Below, piece after piece: positions 8,040-16,979 of a DNA stretch of 32,512 nt; position 1 is the first letter of the stretch; each line of letters opens with the position of its first letter. The notes beneath the pieces are model-generated. The model saw nothing but the letters and a program-made list of their open reading frames with translations. It was not told the origin of the DNA and ran no database searches. Made by a program: the position numbers and the translations under genes. Source of the DNA: CAYMTT01 sp964393465 (GTDB lineage: Bacteria; Patescibacteriota; Minisyncoccia; Minisyncoccales; MHMH01); contig CAYMTT010000009.1 of the NCBI GenBank assembly GCA_964393465.1, positions 1 through 32,512 on the forward strand, read 5' to 3'.

Positions 8040-9060
8040 TGATTAATTTATTAATTAAAATATCAATACTATGATTGGAAACTACGTGTGATCTTAATTT
8101 TTCTCCCAAAAGAGTTTTTTCTTTTTCGGAAAAATTAAAAATTCTTATAATTTTATTTCTCAGATCTACCGCATCTTTTTCTTGAAAAAGAAGCTTTTCT
8201 GGTAATTTCTTTAAAAAGGCCTTACTAGAAACGAGAACTGGCAATTCACAGGCCATAGCTTCCAAAATTGCTTTATCAAATAAACCAGAGGGAGAAAGAT
8301 TGATAAATATTTCATTTTTATTGTAAATTTCGGCAATTTTGTAATTCGGCAACTTTCCAAAGAATTTTAATTTTCCTTTTTTCTCAAGACTATCGGCTGT
8401 TTTTTGAATTTTCTCAAAATACTTTTGATCTTCTTTTCCCGGTTCTCCAACAATATTTAAAATAAAATCATGATTGTCTTTATCTAATAATTTTGCAGCT
8501 CTAATCAAAACATCAAGATTTTTAATAGGAGCTATTCTTCCTAAAAAAAGAATTGAATTTGGAATTTTTTCAACCTCATTATCTTTTTTAAAAAGATTAG
8601 TGTCAATGCCAGCTGGCATAATTATTGCTTTTTTAAATCTAGAAGAAAAAGCAAAAGGTGAAGTATGAAATACTTTATTTACCTGCAAAACAGCCAATCT
8701 GGTAATAATATTACCCGATTGATGATTATGCCATAGATAAATTCTTTTGCCGAAAAATTTCCAAAAACATCCTCCTAAAACGATATATACAGGATTCATA
8801 TGAACAAAAACTGCGTCGTATTCTTTCCTTAACTTCCAAATATAACAGAAAAAATTAAAAAATCTTTTAATTTTAGGGTTATTTTCTTCTTTACCCAAAG
8901 AAAAAACTTTAACATTTTTAGGCAAAACATATTGACCAGAGTAAAGACAAATAACATTTAAAAAGTCAACTTTAAAAGATAATTTTTCTATCCAATAATG
9001 AAAAAAACCTAAAATATCATCTTCTCTATCTATCTTCTGAGTAATTACCAACAATTTCAT
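8023..9060 (-). CDS. GT4 family glycosyltransferase, AT-rich
   Basis: A 345-residue GT-B enzyme. The donor-binding domain begins at SILFLGRIAPIKNLDVLIRAA (169-189), followed by FILNIVGEPG (199-208). SGLFDKAILEAMACELPVLVS (258-278) holds the conserved EAMA with Glu267 as the nucleotide-sugar ligand. The acceptor half is less conserved but contains WHNHQSG (110-116). The gene is much more AT-rich than its direct neighbours (14 G/C in the 60 bases from 8461), although it overlaps both of them (by four bases upstream and 17 downstream). That pattern suggests replacement by a foreign allele within a conserved operon frame. The donor sugar is unknown. Confidence 0.85.
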   Translation of the reverse strand: MKLLVITQKIDREDDILGFFHYWIEKLSFKVDFLNVICLYSGQYVLPKNVKVFSLGKEENNPKIKRFFNFFCYIWKLRKEYDAVFVHMNPVYIVLGGCFWKFFGKRIYLWHNHQSGNIITRLAVLQVNKVFHTSPFAFSSRFKKAIIMPAGIDTNLFKKDNEVEKIPNSILFLGRIAPIKNLDVLIRAAKLLDKDNHDFILNIVGEPGKEDQKYFEKIQKTADSLEKKGKLKFFGKLPNYKIAEIYNKNEIFINLSPSGLFDKAILEAMACELPVLVSSKAFLKKLPEKLLFQEKDAVDLRNKIIRIFNFSEKEKTLLGEKLRSHVVSNHSIDILINKLINEFKI

Positions 9061-10127
9061 GCGTTTATCATCTTTAAATAGTTTTCTATGTACTTGTCGT
9101 TGGAAAACTTTTCTTTTACCAGCTCCCTGCCGTTTTTGCCCATTCTTATGGCCGAATCTCTGTCTTTCAACAAAGCTTTTATTTTCTCTGCCAGATCTTC
9201 TGAATTACCGGGCTCTGCCAAAAAGCCGTTTTTTGAATCTTCCACCAGATCGGGTATTCCCCCGACCCTGCTGGCTACCACCGGCTTTGACAGGGCTTCT
9301 GCCTCTATAAGCACCCTTCCTAGGCCTTCCGACATTGAAGGCAGAACCAGGCAGTAGCAGTCCTTCATCACTTTCCTGGTTTCTTCAAGGGAAAGCTTTC
9401 CCTTGAACTCTGCTCCCTCAAAAGATGAGTATTTTTCTTTTTCGGAACCCTCTCCCACCAAGACCAGCTTGAAATCGGGGAATTGCTCTCTTGCTGAAGA
9501 AAAAGCCTCGAACAGATATTTTATCCCCTTGACCTTTTCCAAAGCTCCCACGAAAAGAATGAAGTTTTCATAATGTATATCCTTTTCCTGCAAGAATGAA
9601 TCCACGTCGGTGAACGTCGGGAAAACGAAATAGGGCTTTTTCCCGGAAACGGACAGGGCCTGTTCTTTGGTGTAAGTGGAAATGGCCCTCACCTTGTCTG
9701 CAGAACGCAGGCTCATTTTTGCCAGAAACGGGGCTATCTTTTTTTTCAGAAAGGCCAGCTTCCTTTTTTTGTTCAAAAAAGGAGCTTCCTTCCAATCCCC
9801 GTGGACCTCGACTATGAGCTCTCTGCCCAAAGTCTTTTTCAGCAGAACCCCTAAAAACCCTTCCACCAGGGGAGACTGAGCTATAATCGTGTCTATCTTT
9901 TTCTTTTTGCATATCCAGAAAGCCAGACAGAAGGCTAAAGGCCAGAAAAACAAGGAAGGCAAAAGATAATAATCCACCCCCCAAATTCTCTTGTGGAAAG
10001 GCCTCCCCCGGCTCAAAAGATAGGCTCTGATTTGAGAGCCCAGGGCGGTCAGTTTTTTCTGCAGATGATCGGGAGGAGCCGCTATAAAATCATAGACGGT
10101 CACTCCCGTGAAAAGCACATTTTTCAT
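9057..10127 (-). CDS. GT4 family glycosyltransferase
   Basis: A GT-B glycosyltransferase of about 356 residues. A TTG at 10136 would add three residues, but the ATG at 10127 (MKNVLFTGVTVYDF) looks like the natural start; neither has a good Shine-Dalgarno motif. Visible elements, numbered from the TTG, include VEVHGDWKEAPF (109-120), VGALEKVKGIKYL (196-208), LVLVGEGSEK (224-233) and SEGLGRVLIEAEALSKPVVASRVGG (269-293). The last is the donor-site 'SEG.G...EA.A...PVVA' block. It overlaps the upstream GT4 gene by 38 bases and the downstream one by four. It probably adds one residue of the repeat unit at the cytoplasmic membrane face. Confidence 0.88.
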   Translation of the reverse strand: MKNVLFTGVTVYDFIAAPPDHLQKKLTALGSQIRAYLLSRGRPFHKRIWGVDYYLLPSLFFWPLAFCLAFWICKKKKIDTIIAQSPLVEGFLGVLLKKTLGRELIVEVHGDWKEAPFLNKKRKLAFLKKKIAPFLAKMSLRSADKVRAISTYTKEQALSVSGKKPYFVFPTFTDVDSFLQEKDIHYENFILFVGALEKVKGIKYLFEAFSSAREQFPDFKLVLVGEGSEKEKYSSFEGAEFKGKLSLEETRKVMKDCYCLVLPSMSEGLGRVLIEAEALSKPVVASRVGGIPDLVEDSKNGFLAEPGNSEDLAEKIKALLKDRDSAIRMGKNGRELVKEKFSNDKYIENYLKMINA

Positions 10128-11199
10128 ATATCTCAAAAACTTTTTGGCAGATATTCTCCCATTTGTAATCCTGCAGTTTAATTTTAGCTCTTTTGGCCAA
10201 ATTTTGCGAAAAAGCCCGGTCCGAATGCACCTTTAAAACGCCCCCCACTATATCTTGGACTTTCCCGGGCTCTGCCAAAAGTCCGGTTTCCCCTTCCTGT
10301 ATAATGTCGGTTATCCCCCCTATTCTGCTGGCCACAACGGGAACTCCGGCAGCCTGGGCTTCCAAAATGGCAATACCGAAACCCTCGCTCAAGGAAGGCA
10401 GAACGAAGCAGTCGGCCAGAGCCAGGCAGGAGGGTATTTTCTCTGAAGGCAAAGGCCCGGTAAATTTCACTTTTTCTCCGAGTCCCAGGTCGGAAGCCAG
10501 CTTTTCCAGGTTTTTTCTTTGAGAGCCGCCGCCAACCACGACCAGCTTGAACCCGGGAATTGAAGAGTTCAGCTTCTTTGAAGCTTCAATCAAGAATCTC
10601 ACTCCTTTGACCTTTTCCAGACGGGCGACGGTCATTACCAAAAATCCCCGGTGGGCAACGGGTTCCAGGCCTTTGAACCTTTCCAAGTCTATGCCGTTGG
10701 GGATGATCTCCACTTCTTCCACTCCTATATCTTTGAAATATTCGGCAATGGCGGAGCTTGCCGCAATGCAAAGGCAGGCCCTGCGGTAGGCCAATCTTCT
10801 CAAAAATCCCTTCCTTTTCTCGATCCTCTGGACGGTGGCGACGTATGGGATTCCGGTCAAAAAAGAAAGGCACATCCCCAGAAAGGAGCTCAAGAACCCC
10901 TGGCAGTGCAGAATATCTATCTTTTCTTTTTTAATCAGAACCAGGGACTTTAAAAAAATGGATTTCAGGGAGGCAAGGATATAAAAGAAAGAAGAATGGG
11001 AAAGGTCTTTCAGGGAAAACAGGGAAGTCCTGAAAATTTCCACCCCTTTTATATTTTCCCTGGAAGGCCTCCCTTTGACTCTGCCTGCAACCACGAAAAC
11101 TTGAGCTTTATCCGAAACGCCCTCCGCTATATTCCGGGTCCATGTTTCCAGCCCTCCGATGACCGGAAAATAGTGCAAAACTGGCATTAAAACCTTCAT
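10090..11199 (-). CDS. GT4 family glycosyltransferase
   Basis: A 369-residue GT-B enzyme with the clearest GT4 signatures in the window. GGLETW (15-20) is the acceptor-domain loop, IIPNGIDLERF (165-175) is the interdomain 'PNGID' motif, VARLEKVKGVRFLIEA (191-206) begins the donor domain, and SEGFGIAILEAQAAGVPVVAS (271-291) is the nucleotide-sugar site. The start overlaps the DegT gene's stop by four bases (ATGA), and its end runs 38 bases into the next GT4 gene. It is likely cytoplasmic and membrane-associated, adding a sugar during lipid-linked glycan assembly. Confidence 0.92.
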   Translation of the reverse strand: MKVLMPVLHYFPVIGGLETWTRNIAEGVSDKAQVFVVAGRVKGRPSRENIKGVEIFRTSLFSLKDLSHSSFFYILASLKSIFLKSLVLIKKEKIDILHCQGFLSSFLGMCLSFLTGIPYVATVQRIEKRKGFLRRLAYRRACLCIAASSAIAEYFKDIGVEEVEIIPNGIDLERFKGLEPVAHRGFLVMTVARLEKVKGVRFLIEASKKLNSSIPGFKLVVVGGGSQRKNLEKLASDLGLGEKVKFTGPLPSEKIPSCLALADCFVLPSLSEGFGIAILEAQAAGVPVVASRIGGITDIIQEGETGLLAEPGKVQDIVGGVLKVHSDRAFSQNLAKRAKIKLQDYKWENICQKVFEIYEKCAFHGSDRL

Positions 11200-12323
11200 A
11201 AAGATTTCAAGACTTCTTTAACGGTATTTGCCATCTTTTCTATGTCTTTTTCCGTATAATGGTTCTGCAAGGGGAAATTGACAATCCTTTTTGAAACTTC
11301 CAGAGTATTGGGAAAGTCCTTGATATCTATCCCGTATTCTTCCCGGACCTTTTTGTCCAGAACCACGGGAGTATGCCATATCCTGGTGCAAAAAACTCCC
11401 TGCTTTTGCAGTTTTTTGACGAGCTCCTCCCTTTTTTCTTCCAAGCGCTTGGGAACCAGGCAGGAAAGATAGCAGAAAACGTTGCCTTCGGCTTCCTGAA
11501 CCTCAAAACCCATCTCTTTCAGCTTCTCCTGGAAATATAGGGCCAGTTTTTTTCTTTTTTCCAAGGCTTTTTCAAAACCCGGCAGGAACTCAATGAAAAG
11601 ATTCAAGGAAACCCGGTTGACGGAAGCGGGCTTCGGCAGCTTTTCGGCTCTGACCATGCGGGTAGCCGCCTTGGAGCCGAACTTTTTGAAAAGAAAGGCA
11701 AAAAGCGGGAAATTGTTCAAGAAAGACAGAAAGTCCCTGAAGTTAAACCTTGTACCCGGCAGGCTCACCTCCCAATCTTTGGAACAGGCCAGCATTCCTC
11801 CCCTGAGCGTCGGAAACTGCTTGTAAAGGCTGAAAAAGGCGGCCTCTCCCTTGTCTCCGGTTCCCGCTCCAAAAGAATGGGCGCAATCCTCTATCACGGA
11901 AAGCTTTGAAACTTCCCTGTTGGGAGAGTTTTTTATCCAATCTATGTCGAAGGGCAGACCGAAAGTATGGCAGACAAGGACGGCTTTCGACTTCGGGGAA
12001 GCTTTCTTCTCGATTTCTTCTTTTTTGGCGTGGAAAGTTTGCAGGTCTATATCCAGAAAAACCGGCTTTATATCGTACCTTTCCAGAACCGGACGAAAAA
12101 TGTCGCAAATGTAGGCGGGAAGCAAAAGCTCGGAGCCCCGAAGCTCCATTTTTTCCACGGCCAGTTTGAAAGCCGACCTTCCCATATCGGTGAAAACCAA
12201 CTGCCTTTCGGAAAAAAAAGGCGAAAGGCTTTCTGCCAATTTCTTTCGGGAAGGACTCTTGAAAAAAGCGGAAAAAGCCCTAAAAAAGTCTTTTGTTTTC
12301 AGCTGAGGATGGACGAAATACAT
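11196..12323 (-). CDS. DegT/DnrJ/EryC1/StrS-family PLP aminotransferase
   Basis: A 375-residue fold-type I PLP enzyme of the sugar-aminotransferase family. ELLLPAYICDIF (65-76) and KPVFLDIDLQTF (86-97) match the early conserved segments. IEDCAHSFGA (144-153) carries Asp146, which should pair with the pyridine nitrogen. AAFFSLYKQFPTLRGGML (161-178) places the expected PLP Lys at 168, in the usual 'S....K....G.GG' context. Family members aminate 3- or 4-keto sugars on nucleotide carriers, so the glycan may contain an amino sugar. Divergence of the Lys segment from the common SFHPTK form leaves the exact substrate open. It overlaps the upstream GT4 gene by 25 bases and the downstream one by four. 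Confidence 0.8.
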   Translation of the reverse strand: MYFVHPQLKTKDFFRAFSAFFKSPSRKKLAESLSPFFSERQLVFTDMGRSAFKLAVEKMELRGSELLLPAYICDIFRPVLERYDIKPVFLDIDLQTFHAKKEEIEKKASPKSKAVLVCHTFGLPFDIDWIKNSPNREVSKLSVIEDCAHSFGAGTGDKGEAAFFSLYKQFPTLRGGMLACSKDWEVSLPGTRFNFRDFLSFLNNFPLFAFLFKKFGSKAATRMVRAEKLPKPASVNRVSLNLFIEFLPGFEKALEKRKKLALYFQEKLKEMGFEVQEAEGNVFCYLSCLVPKRLEEKREELVKKLQKQGVFCTRIWHTPVVLDKKVREEYGIDIKDFPNTLEVSKRIVNFPLQNHYTEKDIEKMANTVKEVLKSL

Positions 12324-13387
12324 TTTTCTGCAACCTGATCCCAGCTCGGGCCGGGAGGCAGGCTCTTAATTTTCTCAACCGTTTTCCGATAGCTGTCATC
12401 TTCCAAAAGGGAAAGCATTATCCTCTTTATATCGCTTCTGTCCCTGGGATCTGCAAAAACGAAATGATCCCCGTATGTGCGGAAGTATTCGGTTTCCTTG
12501 GTCAGAACGCAGGGCTTTGCCAGCTTCAAGCATTCCAGAGCGAAATTGGGAGTGAGGTCGGTAAGGGAAACCAGAACGCCGAAACGGCTCTTTTTTATCT
12601 CCTGCAGAACCTCCCGGTGGAAAGAAGGCGACTGGAAGATAACGTTTTCCCCGATCCCCAAGGCCTTGGCCTTCTCTTTCAAGAACCGCTCTTGGGGCCC
12701 GGAACCTATCAATTTCAGAACGACGTCTTTTCCCGATTCTTTCAAAAGGTCGGAAAAAGCATCCAGCAGTAAATCCAGGTTTTTTAGCTTCAGGAATCTG
12801 CCCGCGTAAATTATCTGGATTCCCGAATCCTCAAAAGAAGGGGAAGGAACGTCCTCCGTCTCGGGAAAAGGGTTTTCCACCAAGACCGTTTTTTCTTTCG
12901 GAACCTTGAAATGCTCAAGATAAATTCCCCTCAGCAGCTCTCCGGTGAATATGATTTTGCCGGTCCCCCGCAAAACCTTGGACATCAAAGACATGCATAT
13001 TTTCTCTTTAAAGCTTCTGGGCCGGGAATAGTATTCTCTCAGGGGAATTTCTGTCTTTCCTTTTTCAAAAGCCCTTTCCCACAAAAAATCCCCTCCCAGG
13101 CGCATAGCCGTCTTTTTGCGCAATATCTTTCCCGCCAGGCAGACGGGCAAACCGCAGCTCACGAGATTGAAAGAGAACAGAACGTCTTTTCCGGAAGATT
13201 TTGACAGAACCGAAAAAAAGAAAAGCAGCATTCTGAAAGGCTGGGGAACTCTCATCAGCCCGTTGTAGGAAATGACTTCCGTTTCCACCCCCTTTTCTTG
13301 CAGCTTTTCCGAAAGCTTTTTGCAGTACTGAGAAGGGCCCCCTATCCGGGGAGGAAAAATCGGAGTTGCCAAAAGTATCTTTGCCAT
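12299..13387 (-). CDS. GT4 family glycosyltransferase
   Basis: A 362-residue GT-B enzyme. MAKILLATPIFPPRIGGPSQYCKKLSEKL is the typical acceptor-domain start with the GG loop at 16-17. IIYAGRFLKLKNLDLLLDAF (192-211) opens the donor domain, and KLIGSGPQERFL (225-236) follows. The donor-site block is LTPNFALECLKLAKPCVL (278-295) with Glu285; it is less canonical than in the other GT4 proteins here. One base separates it from the upstream FemAB-like gene, and it overlaps the DegT gene by 25 bases. The substrate is unknown. Confidence 0.88.
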   Translation of the reverse strand: MAKILLATPIFPPRIGGPSQYCKKLSEKLQEKGVETEVISYNGLMRVPQPFRMLLFFFSVLSKSSGKDVLFSFNLVSCGLPVCLAGKILRKKTAMRLGGDFLWERAFEKGKTEIPLREYYSRPRSFKEKICMSLMSKVLRGTGKIIFTGELLRGIYLEHFKVPKEKTVLVENPFPETEDVPSPSFEDSGIQIIYAGRFLKLKNLDLLLDAFSDLLKESGKDVVLKLIGSGPQERFLKEKAKALGIGENVIFQSPSFHREVLQEIKKSRFGVLVSLTDLTPNFALECLKLAKPCVLTKETEYFRTYGDHFVFADPRDRSDIKRIMLSLLEDDSYRKTVEKIKSLPPGPSWDQVAEKCISSILS

Positions 13388-13388
13388 T

Positions 13389-14387
13389 TTACATTCTGTA
13401 CTTTAAAAGATAATTGCTCAGCTTTCGGGAAAGAAAAGGGGGAATCAAGCAGAGGGCTTTTCTCAGCTTCATTTTCCCCGCCCTGCTTTTTCCGGAATCC
13501 TGCCTGTTTTTCAGCTCAAAAATCGGGTACTCTCTGCTCCCCCAGCCCCTCTTGAAAACGGCAAGCTGGGAGTTCTTGCCGGTTCCTCCCAAATCCAAGA
13601 ACCTGTACCTGCCGCCCGAATGCTTCTCCAGCTGATGCCACAAAATGAGGTAGTTGGCGTTCAAATCTCGGTATTTTTCCAGGGAAGCGTTTTTTGAATA
13701 ATGGATAAGGTCCCCGTAAAAGAGAAAGCAACTGCCCGCCACAATTCTTTCCTTGTATCTGGCCAGGATAACTTCAGCTGAGGAAGAATCGAAGAAATAT
13801 TCGAAAAAGGAAAAAGGATAGGGAACGCTGCAGTGCCTTTTTTCGGTCTTCAGATAAATCTTGTAAAATTCTCCGAGCTCTTTTTTGTCCCGGCATTCGG
13901 AAACTTGAAGCCCTGAATCCAGAGCCTTTTTTAAGGAATGGCGCAAGGTCTTGCGGAAAGAATTGAAAATTTCAGAGCTATTCTTTGAATCCAGGCCTTC
14001 TATGAAATATGCGCTGTTGGAAAGGCTTTCTGCCGACCCTTCCAGCCCTTGGAAATATTCAGAAAGCCGGGGATGAAAACTGACGGACAAGGGCTCCTTG
14101 AACTCAGAAAGCAGATCCTTTTTGAACTCTTCAAAGTCGATTTTCTCTTTTAAGGGCAGAGGCCCTCCGTATTCGCAGAAAGGATGGGAAACCAGTTTTC
14201 CCTTGGCCCGAGCCAGGCTCAATAAGGCCCGGTCTTTGTATTTGTACCTCTCGAATTCCAGCCATTTGAAGTTCTTTTCCAGAAAATCCTCCCAGCCCTC
14301 ATAATGAAAAAAAGTCTTGAAAAAGACTTTACCCAATAAATCCTGCCATTCTCTTTTATCTGAAATTTTTACAAATTTGCTCTCCAT
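13389..14387 (-). CDS. FemAB/GNAT-like aminoacyl or acyl transferase
   Basis: A 332-residue protein resembling the BioF2-like/FemX acetyltransferase group. Its N-terminal half contains FFKTFFHYEGWEDFL and CEYGGPLPL. The middle has FRKTLRHSLKKALDSGLQV, the 'R..IRKA...G' helix typical of FemAB proteins. The C-terminal half holds VILARYKERIVAGSCFLFYGDLIHYSKNAS and FLDLGGTGKNSQLAVFKRGWGS, matching the 'G.....FK..fG' end of the second GNAT fold. FemX enzymes join amino acids from aminoacyl-tRNA to cell-wall precursors, while relatives in polysaccharide loci are thought to acylate sugars; which applies here is unclear. It overlaps the deacetylase gene by 32 bases. Confidence 0.75.
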   Translation of the reverse strand: MESKFVKISDKREWQDLLGKVFFKTFFHYEGWEDFLEKNFKWLEFERYKYKDRALLSLARAKGKLVSHPFCEYGGPLPLKEKIDFEEFKKDLLSEFKEPLSVSFHPRLSEYFQGLEGSAESLSNSAYFIEGLDSKNSSEIFNSFRKTLRHSLKKALDSGLQVSECRDKKELGEFYKIYLKTEKRHCSVPYPFSFFEYFFDSSSAEVILARYKERIVAGSCFLFYGDLIHYSKNASLEKYRDLNANYLILWHQLEKHSGGRYRFLDLGGTGKNSQLAVFKRGWGSREYPIFELKNRQDSGKSRAGKMKLRKALCLIPPFLSRKLSNYLLKYRM

Positions 14388-15120
14388 TTGAAAAGCGGTA
14401 GTTTTTCTTTTTGAGAGTCGCCAGTATCTTTTCCATATGGGGGAGAAAGGCCTCCCTGCCGAAAATGTCCCAGGAGTGCATGTTTACGGTCAAAAACCGG
14501 GGGGAGTAAAGTTGGAATAAGAACCAGTAGAACAAAAAGGGCAGGCGGGCCATCCAGACTCCGGCCAAAGGTATTCCGAACATCTGGCCCCTGGGGGGTA
14601 TCTCCAGAATTTTAGCCTCTCCCTTTTTCCTGATGTTTTCGTAGTCGGGATGATAAGGCAAAAGGGGGGCTCTGCCCCTGTAGCCCCGGTACTTCTTGAA
14701 AAAAGGATAGTGGGGCATCACGCTGCTGTCGTACGAAAACCCTTTTTCTTCCAGCAGGGCCATTCCTTTTTCGTCAATCAGATGGGAGGGAGCCCTGAAA
14801 CCCGCGGGAGCTCCGCTAAAAACCTCTTTGTAAAGCCTTAAAAAAGAATCTATCTCCCATTCCCTGTCTTTCTGGCCTATTGTGTTCCAGAAACGGTGGG
14901 TGAAGCTGTGGCAGGCAATTTCGTGGTCTCTCTGCCATTTCTTTACCAGCTCGGGATATTTTTCCAAAACCTCTCCGGTAACGAACAAGGTGGCTGAAAC
15001 GCCGAACTTTTTAAAAACTTCCAGGATTCTTTCCAGGCTCTCCACCCCCTTGAATTCTCTCTGCCCGCCCTCTTGGGGGTCGTGCTCCACGTCTATTGAA
15101 ACGAAGCAGGTCTTAGCCAT
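14356..15120 (-). CDS. Polysaccharide deacetylase (NodB homology, CE4 type)
   Basis: A 254-residue CE4-type hydrolase. Motif 1 is FVSIDVEHD (6-14) with the putative catalytic Asp10, motif 2 is HSFTHR (71-76) with metal ligands His71 and His75, motif 3 is AGFRAPS (106-112) with Arg109, and YDSS follows at 130-133. The enzyme probably removes N- or O-acetyl groups from the glycan or its lipid-linked precursor. No signal peptide is seen, so it acts in the cytoplasm unless exported another way. It overlaps the upstream epimerase by eight bases and the FemAB-like gene by 32. Pairing with sulfotransferases raises the possibility of N-deacetylation followed by N-sulfation, which is speculative. Confidence 0.88.
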   Translation of the reverse strand: MAKTCFVSIDVEHDPQEGGQREFKGVESLERILEVFKKFGVSATLFVTGEVLEKYPELVKKWQRDHEIACHSFTHRFWNTIGQKDREWEIDSFLRLYKEVFSGAPAGFRAPSHLIDEKGMALLEEKGFSYDSSVMPHYPFFKKYRGYRGRAPLLPYHPDYENIRKKGEAKILEIPPRGQMFGIPLAGVWMARLPFLFYWFLFQLYSPRFLTVNMHSWDIFGREAFLPHMEKILATLKKKNYRFSNGEQICKNFR

Positions 15121-16072
15121 TTTTTATTATCTCTTTCAGGCTCTCTTGCAGAGAAATTTCCGGCCTGTAACCTATGGCTTTTTTGATCTTTGACAGGTCC
15201 GGCCTCCGGTGGGCCATATCCTCGAATCCTTCACCGTAAACCTTTTTGTAAGGAATGTAGGTTATCTTTGAAGAGCTTCCGCTCAGGCTTTTCACTTTCT
15301 GGGCCAGTTTTTTTATGGTTATCTCTTCCTCAGAACCCAGATTGAAAATCTGCCCGGCGAATTTTCCGCTTTCCATCAGATCCGCCAAAGCTCTCACCAC
15401 GTCCCTGACGTCGGCAAAACACCGAGTCTGGGAACCCGTGCCGTAAATGGTAATGGGGTTTCCCAAAAGAGCCTGTTTGATAAACCTGGGGGCCACCATT
15501 CCGTAAGCTTCCGTCTGTCTGGGCCCTATGACGTTGAAAAGCCGGACGATGACAGCCGGCAGCTTTTTTTCCCTGTAATATGCCAAAGAAAGGAATTCGT
15601 CTCCCCCCTTGGACAAGGCGTAACCCCACCTGTCGTTGTAAGCTGAACCGTAAACCCTGTCGGACGTTTCCCTGAAGGGCAGGTTCCCGGATTTTCCGTA
15701 AACTTCGGAAGAGGAAGTGAACAAAAAGGGCAATTTGTATTTCAAGGCCAGCTCCAGCATGACCTCGGTTCCCATGATATTGTTCAAAAAAGAGTCCAAG
15801 GGCTTTTCCATCACCGTCTTTACCCCTACGGCCGCTGCCAAATGGTAGATTCTGTCTGCCTTTCTGGCCAGCCTCTCGGTTTTGGCTTTTTCCAGAACCG
15901 TTCCTTTCTCAAAATGAAAATTCTTGTTCTTTTTCAAATTCTTGATATTCTCAAGGCTCCCGGTGGAAAGATCGTCAATAACGAAAACCTCGTCCCCTTT
16001 TGAAAGGAGGAGTTCCGACAGATGGGAGCCGATAAAGCCCGCTCCCCCGGTTATCAAGGTTTTTTTAGCCAT
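15113..16072 (-). CDS. NAD-dependent sugar-nucleotide epimerase/dehydratase (extended SDR)
   Basis: A 319-residue extended short-chain dehydrogenase. GGAGFIGSHL (9-18) binds NAD, and Asp33-Asp34 fixes the adenosine ribose. FTSSSEVYG (118-126) carries the catalytic Ser, and YALSK (151-155) is the YxxxK pair. RLFNVIGPRQ (177-186) and CFADVRDV match UDP-glucuronate decarboxylase, dTDP-glucose dehydratase and GalE-type enzymes. VGVKTVMEKPLDSFLNNIMGT (82-102) most resembles the UDP-glucuronate decarboxylase/epimerase group. With the UDP-sugar dehydrogenase two genes upstream, a role in processing UDP-glucuronic acid (for example to UDP-xylose) is plausible but unproven. It overlaps both neighbours by eight bases. 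Confidence 0.85.
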   Translation of the reverse strand: MAKKTLITGGAGFIGSHLSELLLSKGDEVFVIDDLSTGSLENIKNLKKNKNFHFEKGTVLEKAKTERLARKADRIYHLAAAVGVKTVMEKPLDSFLNNIMGTEVMLELALKYKLPFLFTSSSEVYGKSGNLPFRETSDRVYGSAYNDRWGYALSKGGDEFLSLAYYREKKLPAVIVRLFNVIGPRQTEAYGMVAPRFIKQALLGNPITIYGTGSQTRCFADVRDVVRALADLMESGKFAGQIFNLGSEEEITIKKLAQKVKSLSGSSSKITYIPYKKVYGEGFEDMAHRRPDLSKIKKAIGYRPEISLQESLKEIIKNG

Positions 16073-16967
16073 TTTGCTTTAGCATTTCTTTTAATCCGGT
16101 TTCCAGATCGTATTCGGGATCCCAGCCCAAAATCTCTTTGGCTTTGCTGTTGTCCGCCAGAGAATCCTTGACCTCTCCGGGCCTGGAAGGAATATTAGTG
16201 GTTTGGCCTCCTATGAGCTTTGCCAGATGGTTTACGGAAAAATTCTTTCCCGCTCCGATATTGAAAACTTCCCCCTTTGAAACTTCCGGGTTTTGGGCAG
16301 CCAGAATGTTGGCTTTGACCACGTCTTTTACATAGGTAAAATCCCTGGTCTGCTCCCCGTCGTCTATAATGGTCAGGGGCTCTCCTTTTTCTTTCTGGCT
16401 CAAGAATATGCCGATTACCGTGGCGTAAGCCCCTTCCCTGGGAGCTCTGGGGCCGAAAACGTTGAAATACCTCAAAGAAACGGTGGGCAGGCCGTAAATC
16501 CCCGAAAAAACCCTGCAGTAAAGCTCTCCCACGTATTTTTGCAGGCCGTAGGGGTTCAGGGGGTCGGGCTCCAGGGTTTCCTTGGTGGGAAGCTGCCTGA
16601 CCTTTCCGTAAACGGAAGACGAGGAAGAATAGACAACTTTCTTTACCTTGGCGTCCTTGGAGGCCACCAGAACGTTCAAGGTGGCGTTCAGATTGTTTTC
16701 GTGGGCGGCTACGGGATCTTTAATGGACAGGGGAATCCTTGGGCGGGCTGCCAAATGGAATACAAAATCAACCCCTTCAAAAAGAGGTTTTATATCCTGC
16801 AAGCTTCTGAGGTCCAATTCGTGGAACTCGGCTTTGGGATTGACATTCTCTTTTTTTCCCCCCGACAGATTGTCGATTACGACCACCTCGTCCCCTTTTT
16901 CAATTAAGGCGTCTGCCAGATTGGAACCTATGAATCCGGCTCCGCCGGTAACCAAGCACTTGGCCAT
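16065..16967 (-). CDS. NAD-dependent sugar-nucleotide 4-epimerase (GalE/WbpP-like)
   Basis: A 300-residue extended SDR. GGAGFIGSNL (8-17) is the NAD-binding glycine motif, with Asp32 in VVVIDNLS. SSSSSVYG (114-121) holds the catalytic Ser, and YGLQK (140-144) is YxxxK. RYFNVFGPRAPR and DGEQTRDFTYVKDVV are typical of UDP-glucose or UDP-GlcNAc 4-epimerases. It most likely interconverts UDP-Glc/Gal or UDP-GlcNAc/GalNAc for the glycan. It is a paralogue of the next gene, with which it overlaps by eight bases. It follows the dehydrogenase after 12 bases. No Shine-Dalgarno motif is present; the leader is A/T-only. Confidence 0.88.
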   Translation of the reverse strand: MAKCLVTGGAGFIGSNLADALIEKGDEVVVIDNLSGGKKENVNPKAEFHELDLRSLQDIKPLFEGVDFVFHLAARPRIPLSIKDPVAAHENNLNATLNVLVASKDAKVKKVVYSSSSSVYGKVRQLPTKETLEPDPLNPYGLQKYVGELYCRVFSGIYGLPTVSLRYFNVFGPRAPREGAYATVIGIFLSQKEKGEPLTIIDDGEQTRDFTYVKDVVKANILAAQNPEVSKGEVFNIGAGKNFSVNHLAKLIGGQTTNIPSRPGEVKDSLADNSKAKEILGWDPEYDLETGLKEMLKQNG

Positions 16968-16979
16968 TTAAAATATTTT

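Noticed and set aside
16293..16907. A 204-codon plus-strand frame opposite the 4-epimerase gene
   Set aside because: The minus strand has all SDR motifs (GGAGFIG, YxxxK). The plus frame shows no domain or promoter and is a shadow frame.
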